From positions 1-64,000 of the forward strand of contig JANWZA010000022.1 of the NCBI GenBank assembly GCA_025054775.1: a DNA stretch of 64,000 bases, read 5' to 3'. Positions 52,654 to 60,141 of this stretch are shown here, piece by piece (the stretch's first letter is position 1; the number at the start of each line of letters is the position of its first letter). This DNA is from Microscillaceae bacterium (GTDB lineage: Bacteria; Bacteroidota; Bacteroidia; Cytophagales; Microscillaceae). Both the position numbers and the translations under genes were made by a program. The notes below the pieces were generated by a model. That model searched no databases, was not told the DNA's origin, and worked only from the letters and a program-made list of their open reading frames with translations.

Positions 52654-53349
52654 TTAGGTATTTAGTTTTTGTGTTAGTTGCTCAATAGTAAGGGCGTTTT
52701 CTACACTGAAATTGCCTATGTGTGTCCTTCGCAAGGCGGTGAGGTAAGCTCCTGCATTTAAGGCTCTCCCGAAGTCGTGAGCAAGGCTTCGAATGTAAGT
52801 TCCTTTTGAACATTTTACCTTGAATCGTACATAAGGTAAAGCGATTTGCGTAATTTCAAAGTTATCAATTCGGACAGGGCGAGCTTTTGTAACAATATCT
52901 TTGCCTTTACGGGCTAGTTTATACAGGGGTTCTCCTGTTTGTTTAATTGCTGAAAAGATGGGAGGATACTGCCAAATTTCCCCTAAAAATAATTTTGTCG
53001 TTTCATATATTTTTGTTTCTGTAATGTGGGCTATATCAAAGGAGGCATTAGGTTCGGTTTCAGCATCATAAGAGGGGGTAGTTTTTCCGAGGCAAAGTTC
53101 ACCTATGTAAATTTTATCTTGTGCTTGAAAGCTATCTATCTGTTTAGTCATTTTACCTGTGCATACAATTAGTAGCCCTGTGGCTAGGGGGTCAAGCGTC
53201 CCCGCGTGTCCTATCTTTATTTTTTTTTGAGTGTACTTGTAAACAAGGTTGCGTATTTTTTTTACCACATCAAATGAGGTCCATCGTAAGGGCTTATCTA
53301 TAAGCAACACCTCACCTTGCTCAAATTGATAGGGAGTGGCTTGCCTCAT
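52654..53349 (-). CDS. truB: tRNA pseudouridine-55 synthase
   Basis: TruB converts U55 in the T-loop of nearly all tRNAs to pseudouridine. The 231-residue protein shows KPLRWTSFDVVKKIRN, the catalytic aspartate in GHAGTLDPLATGLLIV, PPIFSAIKQTGEPLYKLARKG, and KCSKGTYIRSLAHDFG. The C-terminal PUA domain of longer homologs is absent, as is common in Bacteroidota. It is the last gene of an apparent leftward operon: the coiled-coil protein gene ends 15 bp upstream of its ATG. Confidence 0.95.
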   Translation of the reverse strand: MRQATPYQFEQGEVLLIDKPLRWTSFDVVKKIRNLVYKYTQKKIKIGHAGTLDPLATGLLIVCTGKMTKQIDSFQAQDKIYIGELCLGKTTPSYDAETEPNASFDIAHITETKIYETTKLFLGEIWQYPPIFSAIKQTGEPLYKLARKGKDIVTKARPVRIDNFEITQIALPYVRFKVKCSKGTYIRSLAHDFGRALNAGAYLTALRRTHIGNFSVENALTIEQLTQKLNT

Positions 53350-53364
53350 GTTACTAGGGTACTT

Positions 53365-54024
53365 TTAGCTGTTTGCTTTTCCCAGCAGTATTTGTGCAGC
53401 GTGTTTTCTATCCATCTGTTTTTGGTTATGTTTTCCAAGTTCTTGGCTAATTCTATCGCAAAGGGCATTAAGTTCTTGGGTAACTTTCTTTTCCATTTCA
53501 CTAATTCTATCGGAGATAAATTGTGCCATTTGGAAAATAGTCTGCTGATCTTCTTCGTATTGTGTTTTTATTTGTTTATGCAGTTGTGAAATTTGCTCTT
53601 CAATATTTTGAATATCTTTGCCTAAGATAATTTCTTTAACGGCATCTAGGCGCGAATATTTTTCTATTTGCTCTTTTGTAGGAGTATCTTTGGTTTCTGC
53701 AATAAAGATAACCTCTTCTTTTTGTGAGCTCTTTACAGAGGTAGTAATCATTTGTGGCAAGCTCTTATAGAGATCTTGCAGTTGCATCTGAAAAACGCGC
53801 CTATTTTCTTCAAGAATATTAACAAAGAGCGATTTAAGGTCTCTAACTTGTGTATCATATTCTTTTTTATTTTCTACTAACATAGCAGTAAACAACTCCT
53901 TCATGCCTTGGAGTTGTGCTTCACGTTCGCGCTTCTCGGGTCCTACAATCAGTTCTCTAAAGAGTTCGGAAGTGCTCACCTCTTCAGCAGGTTGGTATTC
54001 CTCGGTCTTTAATTTCTCGTCCAT
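53365..54024 (-). CDS. Coiled-coil protein with two LxELIxGxE motifs
   Basis: The 219-residue protein is soluble and almost entirely helical. Two short related segments stand out: LFRELIVGPEKREREAQLQGMKEL (about 21-44, given in two halves: LFRELIVGPEKR, EREAQLQGMKEL) and LDAVKEIILGKDIQNIEEQI (about 127-146). Each is a hydrophobic helix, a glycine and an acidic amphipathic helix. The same segment occurs in the small gene upstream. Similar L..LL.G.E...L..L segments appear in large coiled-coil envelope proteins with OmpA domains elsewhere, so an assembly role is possible. No membrane span or enzyme motif is present. It is co-transcribed with truB by spacing. Confidence 0.75.
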   Translation of the reverse strand: MDEKLKTEEYQPAEEVSTSELFRELIVGPEKREREAQLQGMKELFTAMLVENKKEYDTQVRDLKSLFVNILEENRRVFQMQLQDLYKSLPQMITTSVKSSQKEEVIFIAETKDTPTKEQIEKYSRLDAVKEIILGKDIQNIEEQISQLHKQIKTQYEEDQQTIFQMAQFISDRISEMEKKVTQELNALCDRISQELGKHNQKQMDRKHAAQILLGKANS

Positions 54025-54101
54025 GGTCTTGAAAGAAATAGGTAAAAACTGAATAGAAACACTTTACATTTATTTAGTAGCATTAAGAACAGAAAACTGA
54101 T

Positions 54102-54172
54102 AGAGTTTATGAAAATTTATGAAGAGACAGCTATAAATCTAGATAGTAAAATTCCTGATATTCATAAACTCT
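54102..54172. repeat. Perfect 12-bp inverted repeat between the two coiled-coil genes
   Basis: AGAGTTTATGAA (54102-54113) and TTCATAAACTCT (54161-54172) are perfect complements separated by 47 bp, with an inner CTAT/ATAG pair. No T-run follows on either strand. It could be a terminator of the 110-residue gene, an mRNA-processing hairpin or a protein-binding site. Confidence 0.6.
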
Positions 54173-54183
54173 GGTATTTCTTA

Positions 54184-54516
54184 TTAGTCTCGTGATAATT
54201 GCTCTGAAAGTTTAGCTAGAAATTCGCTAAATGCTTTACGGCTAATGTGTGCTTTATCCTGACGTTGCAATTCCCTATCGGTAGCTTCTTGCACGGCGCG
54301 TATCCTTGCTAGGAGATTTTGCTCGGTATTTTGTACTGCCATAGCAAGGTGAGACTTCACCTCTTCTACTTTGGCGAGCAACTCACTTCTATTTTTAGCT
54401 ACGTTTTCGCGCAGTTGCCGAAGTTGCTCGTTGTAATCTTTAATTTCTTGCCCAAAAATTAGGTTTTTTACTTCCTCTAATTTATTGAAGCTTGTTGTTT
54501 GCTCTTGCATAATCAT
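54184..54516 (-). CDS. Small coiled-coil protein related to its downstream neighbour
   Basis: The 110-residue protein has LEEVKNLIFGQEIKDYNEQL at about 13-32, clearly related to LDAVKEIILGKDIQNIEEQI in the 219-residue protein next door. A long amphipathic helix follows (RENVAKNRSELLAKVEEVKS...EQNLLARIRAVQEATDREL). Its C-terminus (ISRKAFSEFLAKLSEQL) also matches the neighbour's DRKHAAQILLGKA. The two genes look like an old duplication with loss or gain of one repeat. The ATG at 54514-54516 is used; codon 3 is a second ATG. A minus-strand -7 box lies at 54567-54574. Function is unknown; the partners probably interact through the coils. Confidence 0.75.
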   Translation of the reverse strand: MIMQEQTTSFNKLEEVKNLIFGQEIKDYNEQLRQLRENVAKNRSELLAKVEEVKSHLAMAVQNTEQNLLARIRAVQEATDRELQRQDKAHISRKAFSEFLAKLSEQLSRD

Positions 54517-54566
54517 TTTTCTTAATTCTCTGATGTAGCTTAATCAAATTTTTTACCATTTGTTTG

Positions 54567-54574
54567 CAAATTTA
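54567..54574 (-). promoter_or_regulatory. -7 box for the coiled-coil/truB genes
   Basis: CAAATTTA is TAAATTTG on the minus strand and lies about 50 bp before the ATG at 54516. Confidence 0.4.
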
Positions 54575-54654
54575 AGCAAAAAAAAATAAAAATACATATA
54601 AAAGTGTAAAAAAAGCATGGTCAATTTTCTACTTAGGTTAAATTGAATATAATG

Positions 54655-55743
54655 CTACATTCGGTAGTACAGTTCTTTAATTTTATTTTTCGTGATTTTA
54701 TTTTTTTCTTTCCAATCTGGTCCTAAGGCGTGATTCCACATATGCGTAAGGGCTAAGGCTACATCTGCCATTTTGTCTATTTGAGCTTCAGTCCACTCTT
54801 TAGCTAAATTTTTTGGGATGAAAATGTCATTTTTTTCTACCATTGCTCTAAATTCTCTTACTCCTTCGGGGTAGTATTCTTCTAGTTGGTCAAAAATAAT
54901 GCAATTAGCAAGGCAGTGTCTCGTTCCTAGCACGTACGATAAGCCATAAGATAGAGCATGGCATATACCTACTTCGGAATAGGTGAGGCTCAGCCCTCCA
55001 AAGTAGGAGGCTACCATAAGTTTTTCATTATTTATGGGGTTTTGCCCGTGTTCCTTTCCTAAGAAGATTTCGCGGCAGAGGTCAAGGGCTTTATAGGCAT
55101 AAGCTTCACTAAAAGTATTTTTGAAATAGCCTGTCATAGACTCTACGCAATGGATGTAGGTATCCATGCCTGTATAAAACCATTGGTTTTTAGGTACGGT
55201 GGCAGTTAGGGTAGGGTCTAGGATAATTTGATTGAAAACGGTCCAGTCGCATTTCAGGCCTAATTTTTTTTCTGGTCCTGTGAGTACAGCAGTCATGGAA
55301 ACTTCTGCACCTGTGCCTGAGATAGTAGGTATGCCTACGTGGTAAACCCCTTCTTTTTTGACTAGGTTAAGTCCTTGGTATAGTTGCGATGAGCCCTCGT
55401 TAGTAAGCATAAGCGAAACGGCTTTGGCAATATCCATGACACTTCCGCCGCCAATTCCCACAACCCCTGCGGGTAGTCCTTTTTGTGCCAAAATTGTATC
55501 ACGCAAGTTATCCACTTGTTCGGTGGTTGGTTCGTGGATATCAACATCAATAAAAAATACTAGATCTTGACTATAAGCAGGAATTTGCTTTGCCAAAGGT
55601 TTATCTTTGAAGTAATTGTCTATCAAAAAAACCATTACATTATTGTCCTTAGTGCGTTTGGTAGCCAAAATCTCATCTAGTTTGCTAAACGCTCCAGCCC
55701 CGTAGACGCATTTTTCTACGCTCTTAAAGTTTTTGAACTGCAT
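54655..55743 (-). CDS. kdnB: Iron-dependent alcohol dehydrogenase, KdnB-like (3-deoxy-D-manno-octulosonate 8-oxidase)
   Basis: KdnB oxidises the C8 hydroxyl of Kdo so that a DegT-type aminotransferase (KdnA) can make 8-amino-Kdo for lipopolysaccharide. The 362-residue sequence opens MQFKNFKSVEKCVYGAGAF and has the NAD loop GVVGIGGGSVMDIAKAVSL, then GIPTISGTGAEVSMTAVLTGPEKK. Metal-binding histidines lie in the FYTGMDTYIHCVESM and CHALSYGL regions. The overall wording matches KdnB more than generic alcohol dehydrogenases. Neither kdnA nor kdsB is adjacent, so the substrate is inferred from similarity. The promoter is probably the minus-strand TAACTTTG at 55772-55779, divergent from the Crp-family gene. 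Confidence 0.75.
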   Translation of the reverse strand: MQFKNFKSVEKCVYGAGAFSKLDEILATKRTKDNNVMVFLIDNYFKDKPLAKQIPAYSQDLVFFIDVDIHEPTTEQVDNLRDTILAQKGLPAGVVGIGGGSVMDIAKAVSLMLTNEGSSQLYQGLNLVKKEGVYHVGIPTISGTGAEVSMTAVLTGPEKKLGLKCDWTVFNQIILDPTLTATVPKNQWFYTGMDTYIHCVESMTGYFKNTFSEAYAYKALDLCREIFLGKEHGQNPINNEKLMVASYFGGLSLTYSEVGICHALSYGLSYVLGTRHCLANCIIFDQLEEYYPEGVREFRAMVEKNDIFIPKNLAKEWTEAQIDKMADVALALTHMWNHALGPDWKEKNKITKNKIKELYYRM

Positions 55744-55771
55744 ATTTTTTATCTTTTGGAACAGTATTCTA

Positions 55772-55779
55772 CAAAGTTA
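55772..55779 (-). promoter_or_regulatory. kdnB-like gene -7 box
   Basis: CAAAGTTA reads TAACTTTG on the minus strand, about 29 bp upstream of the ATG at 55743. Confidence 0.45.
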
Positions 55780-55808
55780 GTTATTTTCTGTGAAAATGAT
55801 AAAAGTCA

Positions 55809-55839
55809 TTGAATAAATAGAAAAAAAATCTTACTTTTG
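55809..55839 (+). promoter_or_regulatory. Promoter of the Crp-family gene
   Basis: TTG at 55809-55811 and TACTTTTG at 55832-55839 are 20 bp apart. The predicted start near 55846 lies downstream of the TTG at 55837, so the first usable start codon is the ATG at 55879. Confidence 0.6.
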
Positions 55840-55878
55840 TTTCTGATACCATTGCAAACTTACTTTATCAGTCGTTGT

Positions 55879-56514
55879 ATGCTTCAAAAATTAGTTCCTG
55901 ATATTGTTAATTATGCTGTAGAGTTGAGCATACCGCCTAATACCTATATTTTTGAGGCGGGAGAGGAGAAAAAAGGTATTTTTTACATCCGACGCGGAGG
56001 GGTGGCTATTTTTCACAAAAATAAGTATCAAAAAGAAATACTTACACATTTTGTAGGAAAGGGCTATACGATTGGCATCAATTGCATAGAAGCACCTACG
56101 CACACAAATAGTGCTAAAACGATAGCTCCCACCACTGTGTTAAGTATCTCTACACAAACCGTAGAGCATCTTATGGCAGTGAATATTCAATTTCGGTTCT
56201 TTATTTTGCAAGAGGCTTGCAAACAGATTCAACAATTAGAACTGAAGTTTATGCAAAATCAGTTTCAAAAAAAATCCGAAATGCTAGAAATTTTGTTCAA
56301 AGATTTATGCCATTTGCTAGATGAGGAGACTTTGCAAAGTCCTATTTCATTACCCATATCTGAAATTTGCGATAAGTTAGAGATACCTATACAACTTTTT
56401 CAGAAATTTTTGAAAGAGCTTGTCTTAAAAGATTGTATAGAACAGCGTGGAGAAATGATTGTATTTAAGAAAACGCATTTTTTCTCTGCCCAAAAGCACA
56501 CACACGAAATTTAA
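55879..56514 (+). CDS. Crp/Fnr-family transcriptional regulator
   Basis: From the ATG at 55879 the protein has 211 residues. It has an N-terminal cyclic-nucleotide-type beta-roll ([30 protein letters not shown], about 20-55), a dimerisation helix ([25 protein letters not shown]) and a C-terminal winged helix. The wing domain ([34 protein letters not shown]) is divergent, so DNA contacts cannot be predicted. No cysteine cluster for an iron-sulfur sensor is present. A longer frame begins at a TTG inside the promoter -7 box and is rejected. The ligand and regulon are unknown; the CoA-transferase gene follows by 77 bp. Confidence 0.88.
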   Translation: MLQKLVPDIVNYAVELSIPPNTYIFEAGEEKKGIFYIRRGGVAIFHKNKYQKEILTHFVGKGYTIGINCIEAPTHTNSAKTIAPTTVLSISTQTVEHLMAVNIQFRFFILQEACKQIQQLELKFMQNQFQKKSEMLEILFKDLCHLLDEETLQSPISLPISEICDKLEIPIQLFQKFLKELVLKDCIEQRGEMIVFKKTHFFSAQKHTHEI

Positions 56515-56591
56515 GGGAGGTATATTTTTTTGATTTTTTCATTACATTTGCCTCATATTGTTTGACCTTTATTTTTTTCTTTGTAAAAGCT

Positions 56592-57290
56592 ATGATAAAT
56601 AAAGTAGTTAGCGGTGCAGATGAAGCTATTGCGGATATTTTTGACGGTGCCGTACTTATGTTAGGAGGGTTCGGCTTGTCAGGTATTCCTGAAAATTGCA
56701 TTGCAGCTTTAGTACGTAAAGGCGTAAAAAACTTGACTTGCATTTCTAATAATGCAGGCGTAGATGATTTTGGCATCGGACTTATGCTCAAGCAAAGGCA
56801 AGTGAAAAAAATGATCTCCTCGTATGTAGGTGAAAATAAGGAGTTTGAGAGGCAGTTACTTTCAGGAGAGCTAGAAGTAGAGTTAATTCCACAAGGTACA
56901 CTTGCAGAGCGGATCAGGGCAGGAGGAGCAGGTATTCCTGCTTTTTTTACCCCCGCAGGTGTGGGTACAGAAGTTGCCGAAGGCAAGGAAATACGCGAAT
57001 TTGAGGGTAAACTTTATCTTATGGAACGTTGGCTTCGTGCAGATTTCGCCCTTGTGAAAGCCTGGAAAGGAGATACGGCAGGTAACTTGATTTACAGAGG
57101 TACCTCACGCAATTTTAATCCTATGATGGCGACCGCTGCCAAAATTACCATTGCTGAAGTAGAGCATCTTGTTCCCGTAGGTGAACTTGACCCAAACTAT
57201 ATTCATACGCCTGGAATTTACGTAAAACGCATTTTTGAAGGTAAAAATTACGAGAAACGTATTGAACAACGAACTACACGCCCGAGATAG
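56592..57290 (+). CDS. scoA: 3-oxoacid CoA-transferase subunit A
   Basis: Subunit A pairs with subunit B to move CoA from succinyl-CoA to acetoacetate or a related acid. From the ATG at 56592 the protein has 232 residues with [61 protein letters not shown] and [16 protein letters not shown], all family signatures. The catalytic glutamate belongs to subunit B, which is not in the window: recN follows on the opposite strand. A lone A subunit implies that B is encoded elsewhere, which is unusual for this usually paired gene. The function call is firm. Confidence 0.92.
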   Translation: MINKVVSGADEAIADIFDGAVLMLGGFGLSGIPENCIAALVRKGVKNLTCISNNAGVDDFGIGLMLKQRQVKKMISSYVGENKEFERQLLSGELEVELIPQGTLAERIRAGGAGIPAFFTPAGVGTEVAEGKEIREFEGKLYLMERWLRADFALVKAWKGDTAGNLIYRGTSRNFNPMMATAAKITIAEVEHLVPVGELDPNYIHTPGIYVKRIFEGKNYEKRIEQRTTRPR

Positions 57291-57308
57291 TTTACCAAGT
57301 TGAAATGT

Positions 57309-58964
57309 TTAAGCCGAGCTTAACAATTCCTTAGCACTTGCTAAGGCACTTTCAGTAACTTTGGTGCCTGCTATCATTTGGGCAATCTCGGCTATGCGTT
57401 CCTCTTGCGAAAGTTGTTTGATACGGCTTACAGTACGTACATCAGCATCGTCTTTATAGACAAAGTAGTGGTGATCACCTTTGGCAGCGATTTGCAGTTG
57501 GTGAGAAATAGCAATAATTTGATGTTTTTTTGCCATTTGCTTAAAAATATTTCCTATTTTATTTGCAACCTCACCCGAGATGCCCGTATCTATCTCATCA
57601 AAAATGAGTGTAGGTAAAGCAATTTTTTGAGCTAATATGTATTTGATAGCTAACATAAGCCTTGAGAATTCACCTCCTGACGCTACTTCTTGAATGGGTT
57701 TAGGGCTAATACCTTTGTTAGCAGTGAACAAAAAGTTAACATTATCAATACCTGTGGGTTGAGGAGGGGTAGTTTCTTGGACAATGCGGAGAGTGGCATT
57801 AGGCATGCCTAAATCAGCTAAGATGCTCTTAATTTCAAGTTCCAAGGGAGAGATAACAGCCTTTCGGCTTTCTGAAAGTTGCTGGGCAATAGTAAGTAAT
57901 TGTTGCTCTAATGTTTTTACTTCGTTTTGAAGAGCTTGAATCTCATCTTCAAAATTGAGTACTTTTTGCACTTTTTGGTCTAAATCAGCTTGGATTGTCA
58001 AAAGCTCGGTAATGGTACTTACACGATGTTTTTGTTGTAAGCGATAAATTTCGTTCAGTTTACTTTGTACTTCGGCAAGATGTTCGGGATTGTGTTCAAT
58101 ATTTTCCTGCTCTCGTTCAATTTCGTGGGCAATATCTCGTAATTCTAGGAGGCAACTTTCTACACGATTTCTAAGTTCTTGATATTGAGGAGAAAATTTA
58201 CTAATTGAGCCTAAGGTTTGCATTAAATTTTTGAGCAGTGGATTGATGGCTAACTCATCGGCTTGTAAGTATTGCAAACACTCTTGCAATTTGAGTTTAA
58301 TCTCCTCACTACTTTCTAATCTTTGCAACTCCTGCTCTAAAATTTCCTGTTCATTAGCTTTGAGGTTAGCTTTTTGCAACTCTTCTAACAAGAAGCGATT
58401 AAATTCTAGTTCTTTGGCAAAAGCGTCATGTTCTTTTTGCAGTTGTAAGTAAGCTTTTTGTTTCTGACGATATTGCTGATAAGTTTGCTGATAGCTTTCT
58501 AATAAAGATTGATTATTGGCAAACGTATCAAGGACTTGCAGTTGGAAAAGGTTGTTTCCTAATTGCAAATTATCGTGCTGAGAATGAATATCAATTAAAT
58601 ATGAGCCAATTTTTTTCAAAGTCTCTAAAGTTACAGGAGTATCATTGATAAAAGCACGGGATTTGCCATTAGGGCTAATCTCACGGCGTATGGTGGTATG
58701 GGGGCTGTAGTCCAAATTCTCTTCTTCAAAGATAGGTTGTAAGTGGTAGGCTGTAATATCAAAATGTGCTTCTACAATACACTTTTCTTCAGTATTGAGC
58801 AACGCTTTCAAATCAGCACGATTGCCTAATAGCAAGCCAATTGCCCCAAGCATAATAGATTTCCCTGCTCCCGTTTCCCCTGTAATAATATTTAAGGCAG
58901 GGTGTGGCTTCATCATAAGCTGCTCAATGAGGGCGTAATTCTTAATGTAGAGGTCAGTGAGCAT
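57309..58964 (-). CDS. recN: DNA repair protein RecN
   Basis: RecN is an SMC-like ATPase that helps hold and align DNA ends during double-strand break repair. The 551-residue protein has Walker A GETGAGKSIMLGAIGLLLG near the start, a central coiled coil (about 150-380) and a C-terminal signature ASGGEFSRLMLAIKYIL with Walker B TLIFDEIDTGISGEVA. The ATG at 58962-58964 (MLTDLYIKNYALIEQL) is preferred. A longer frame from 59036 is unlikely because a minus-strand -7 box (58983-58990) would place the transcript start downstream of it. Confidence 0.95.
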   Translation of the reverse strand: MLTDLYIKNYALIEQLMMKPHPALNIITGETGAGKSIMLGAIGLLLGNRADLKALLNTEEKCIVEAHFDITAYHLQPIFEEENLDYSPHTTIRREISPNGKSRAFINDTPVTLETLKKIGSYLIDIHSQHDNLQLGNNLFQLQVLDTFANNQSLLESYQQTYQQYRQKQKAYLQLQKEHDAFAKELEFNRFLLEELQKANLKANEQEILEQELQRLESSEEIKLKLQECLQYLQADELAINPLLKNLMQTLGSISKFSPQYQELRNRVESCLLELRDIAHEIEREQENIEHNPEHLAEVQSKLNEIYRLQQKHRVSTITELLTIQADLDQKVQKVLNFEDEIQALQNEVKTLEQQLLTIAQQLSESRKAVISPLELEIKSILADLGMPNATLRIVQETTPPQPTGIDNVNFLFTANKGISPKPIQEVASGGEFSRLMLAIKYILAQKIALPTLIFDEIDTGISGEVANKIGNIFKQMAKKHQIIAISHQLQIAAKGDHHYFVYKDDADVRTVSRIKQLSQEERIAEIAQMIAGTKVTESALASAKELLSSA

Positions 58965-58982
58965 GGTTTCTATTTTTTTGTA

Positions 58983-59105
58983 CAAAAATATACAACTTGT
59001 GTAAAATATACAAAAAAATAGCTCTTTTTTTGTCAAAATGTAGGCTAGGCTTCAGAATAACCATAACTAATATAACTTAAAAGTCAAACATAGCTTTTAT
59101 ATTTG
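58983..59105. promoter_or_regulatory. Divergent -7 boxes for recN (-) and the prenyl synthase (+)
   Basis: CAAAAATA (58983-58990) is TATTTTTG on the minus strand, 19 bp from the recN ATG. TATATTTG (59098-59105) reads toward the prenyl synthase ATG at 59146. Both match TAnnTTTG. Confidence 0.45.
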
Positions 59106-59145
59106 CGTTGTGTTATTAAATTTTGCTTTTCCCTTCTAAATTTCT

Positions 59146-60141
59146 ATGCCTAATGCACCAGCCCCTGCGATTAGCTTGAAAGAGATACAAGCCGTTATCC
59201 AACAAGAAATGATGGATTTTGAAAAAAAATTCAGAGAATTTGTGAAAAGCGACGTCATGCTTTTAGATACTATTATGAGTTACATTGTGAAAAGCAAAGG
59301 TAAGCAAATACGCCCTATGTTTGTGTTTCTTGTGGCGGGTATGTGCGGCAGTATTAACGAAAGTACACATAGAGGCGCTGCTCTAATAGAGTTATTACAT
59401 ACGGCTACATTAGTGCATGACGATGTGGTAGATGACTCTAACTATCGGCGTGGCTTCTTTTCTATCAATGCCTTATGGAAAAATAAAATTGCTGTTTTGG
59501 TAGGGGATTATTTGCTCTCGCGAGGGTTGTTGCTCTCGGTAGATAATCAAGATTTTGAACTTTTGGGCATCGTGTCTAAGGCAGTAAAAGAAATGAGTGA
59601 GGGCGAATTGTTGCAAATCGCTAAAGCCCGCAGGTTAGACATTACCGAAGAGGTATATTTTGAGATTATTCGCCAAAAAACTGCCTCTTTGATTGCCGCT
59701 TGTTGTGCCGTAGGTGCAAGTTCTAGCCAAAAAACAGATAAAACTACACAAGAGCAGACCCGATTATTCGGTGAAAAGGTAGGTATTGCATTTCAAATTA
59801 AGGACGATTTATTTGACTATGGCGACGCTGAAATCGGTAAACCCGTAGGGATTGATATTAGAGAAAAAAAAATGACTTTGCCTCTAATTTATGCACTCAA
59901 TCGAGCCACTTGGAGCGAAAAGCGAAACATTATTTACATCATAAAGAATCAAAGCCACAAGCCCAAAAAGGTGCGTGAAGTAATTGAATTTGTAAAAAGA
60001 AGCGGCGGAATTGAATACGCTACCCAAAAGATGCAACAAATCAAAGAAGAGGCTTTGGCTATCTTAAATCAATTTCCTGAATCAAGCTACAAGAAATCTT
60101 TACAGCAATTAGTAGATTTCACTATAAACAGAGAAAAATAG
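59146..60141 (+). CDS. Polyprenyl diphosphate synthase
   Basis: These enzymes add isopentenyl units to allylic diphosphates to build the side chain of menaquinone or related lipids. The 331-residue protein has SKGKQIRPMFVFLVAG, the first aspartate motif LVHDDVVDDSNYRRG, AVLVGDYLLSRG and the second aspartate motif FQIKDDLFDYGD. The residues before the first aspartate motif (LLHTATLVHDD) lack bulky blockers, so a long-chain product (octaprenyl-like, IspB type) is likely but not certain. Its stop codon is immediately followed, with no spacer, by the stop of the convergent restriction-methyltransferase gene. Confidence 0.93.
   Translation: MPNAPAPAISLKEIQAVIQQEMMDFEKKFREFVKSDVMLLDTIMSYIVKSKGKQIRPMFVFLVAGMCGSINESTHRGAALIELLHTATLVHDDVVDDSNYRRGFFSINALWKNKIAVLVGDYLLSRGLLLSVDNQDFELLGIVSKAVKEMSEGELLQIAKARRLDITEEVYFEIIRQKTASLIAACCAVGASSSQKTDKTTQEQTRLFGEKVGIAFQIKDDLFDYGDAEIGKPVGIDIREKKMTLPLIYALNRATWSEKRNIIYIIKNQSHKPKKVREVIEFVKRSGGIEYATQKMQQIKEEALAILNQFPESSYKKSLQQLVDFTINREK

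Noticed and set aside
55837-55878. TTG start for the Crp-family protein
   Set aside because: The TTG is part of the -7 box TACTTTTG, so the transcript would begin after it.
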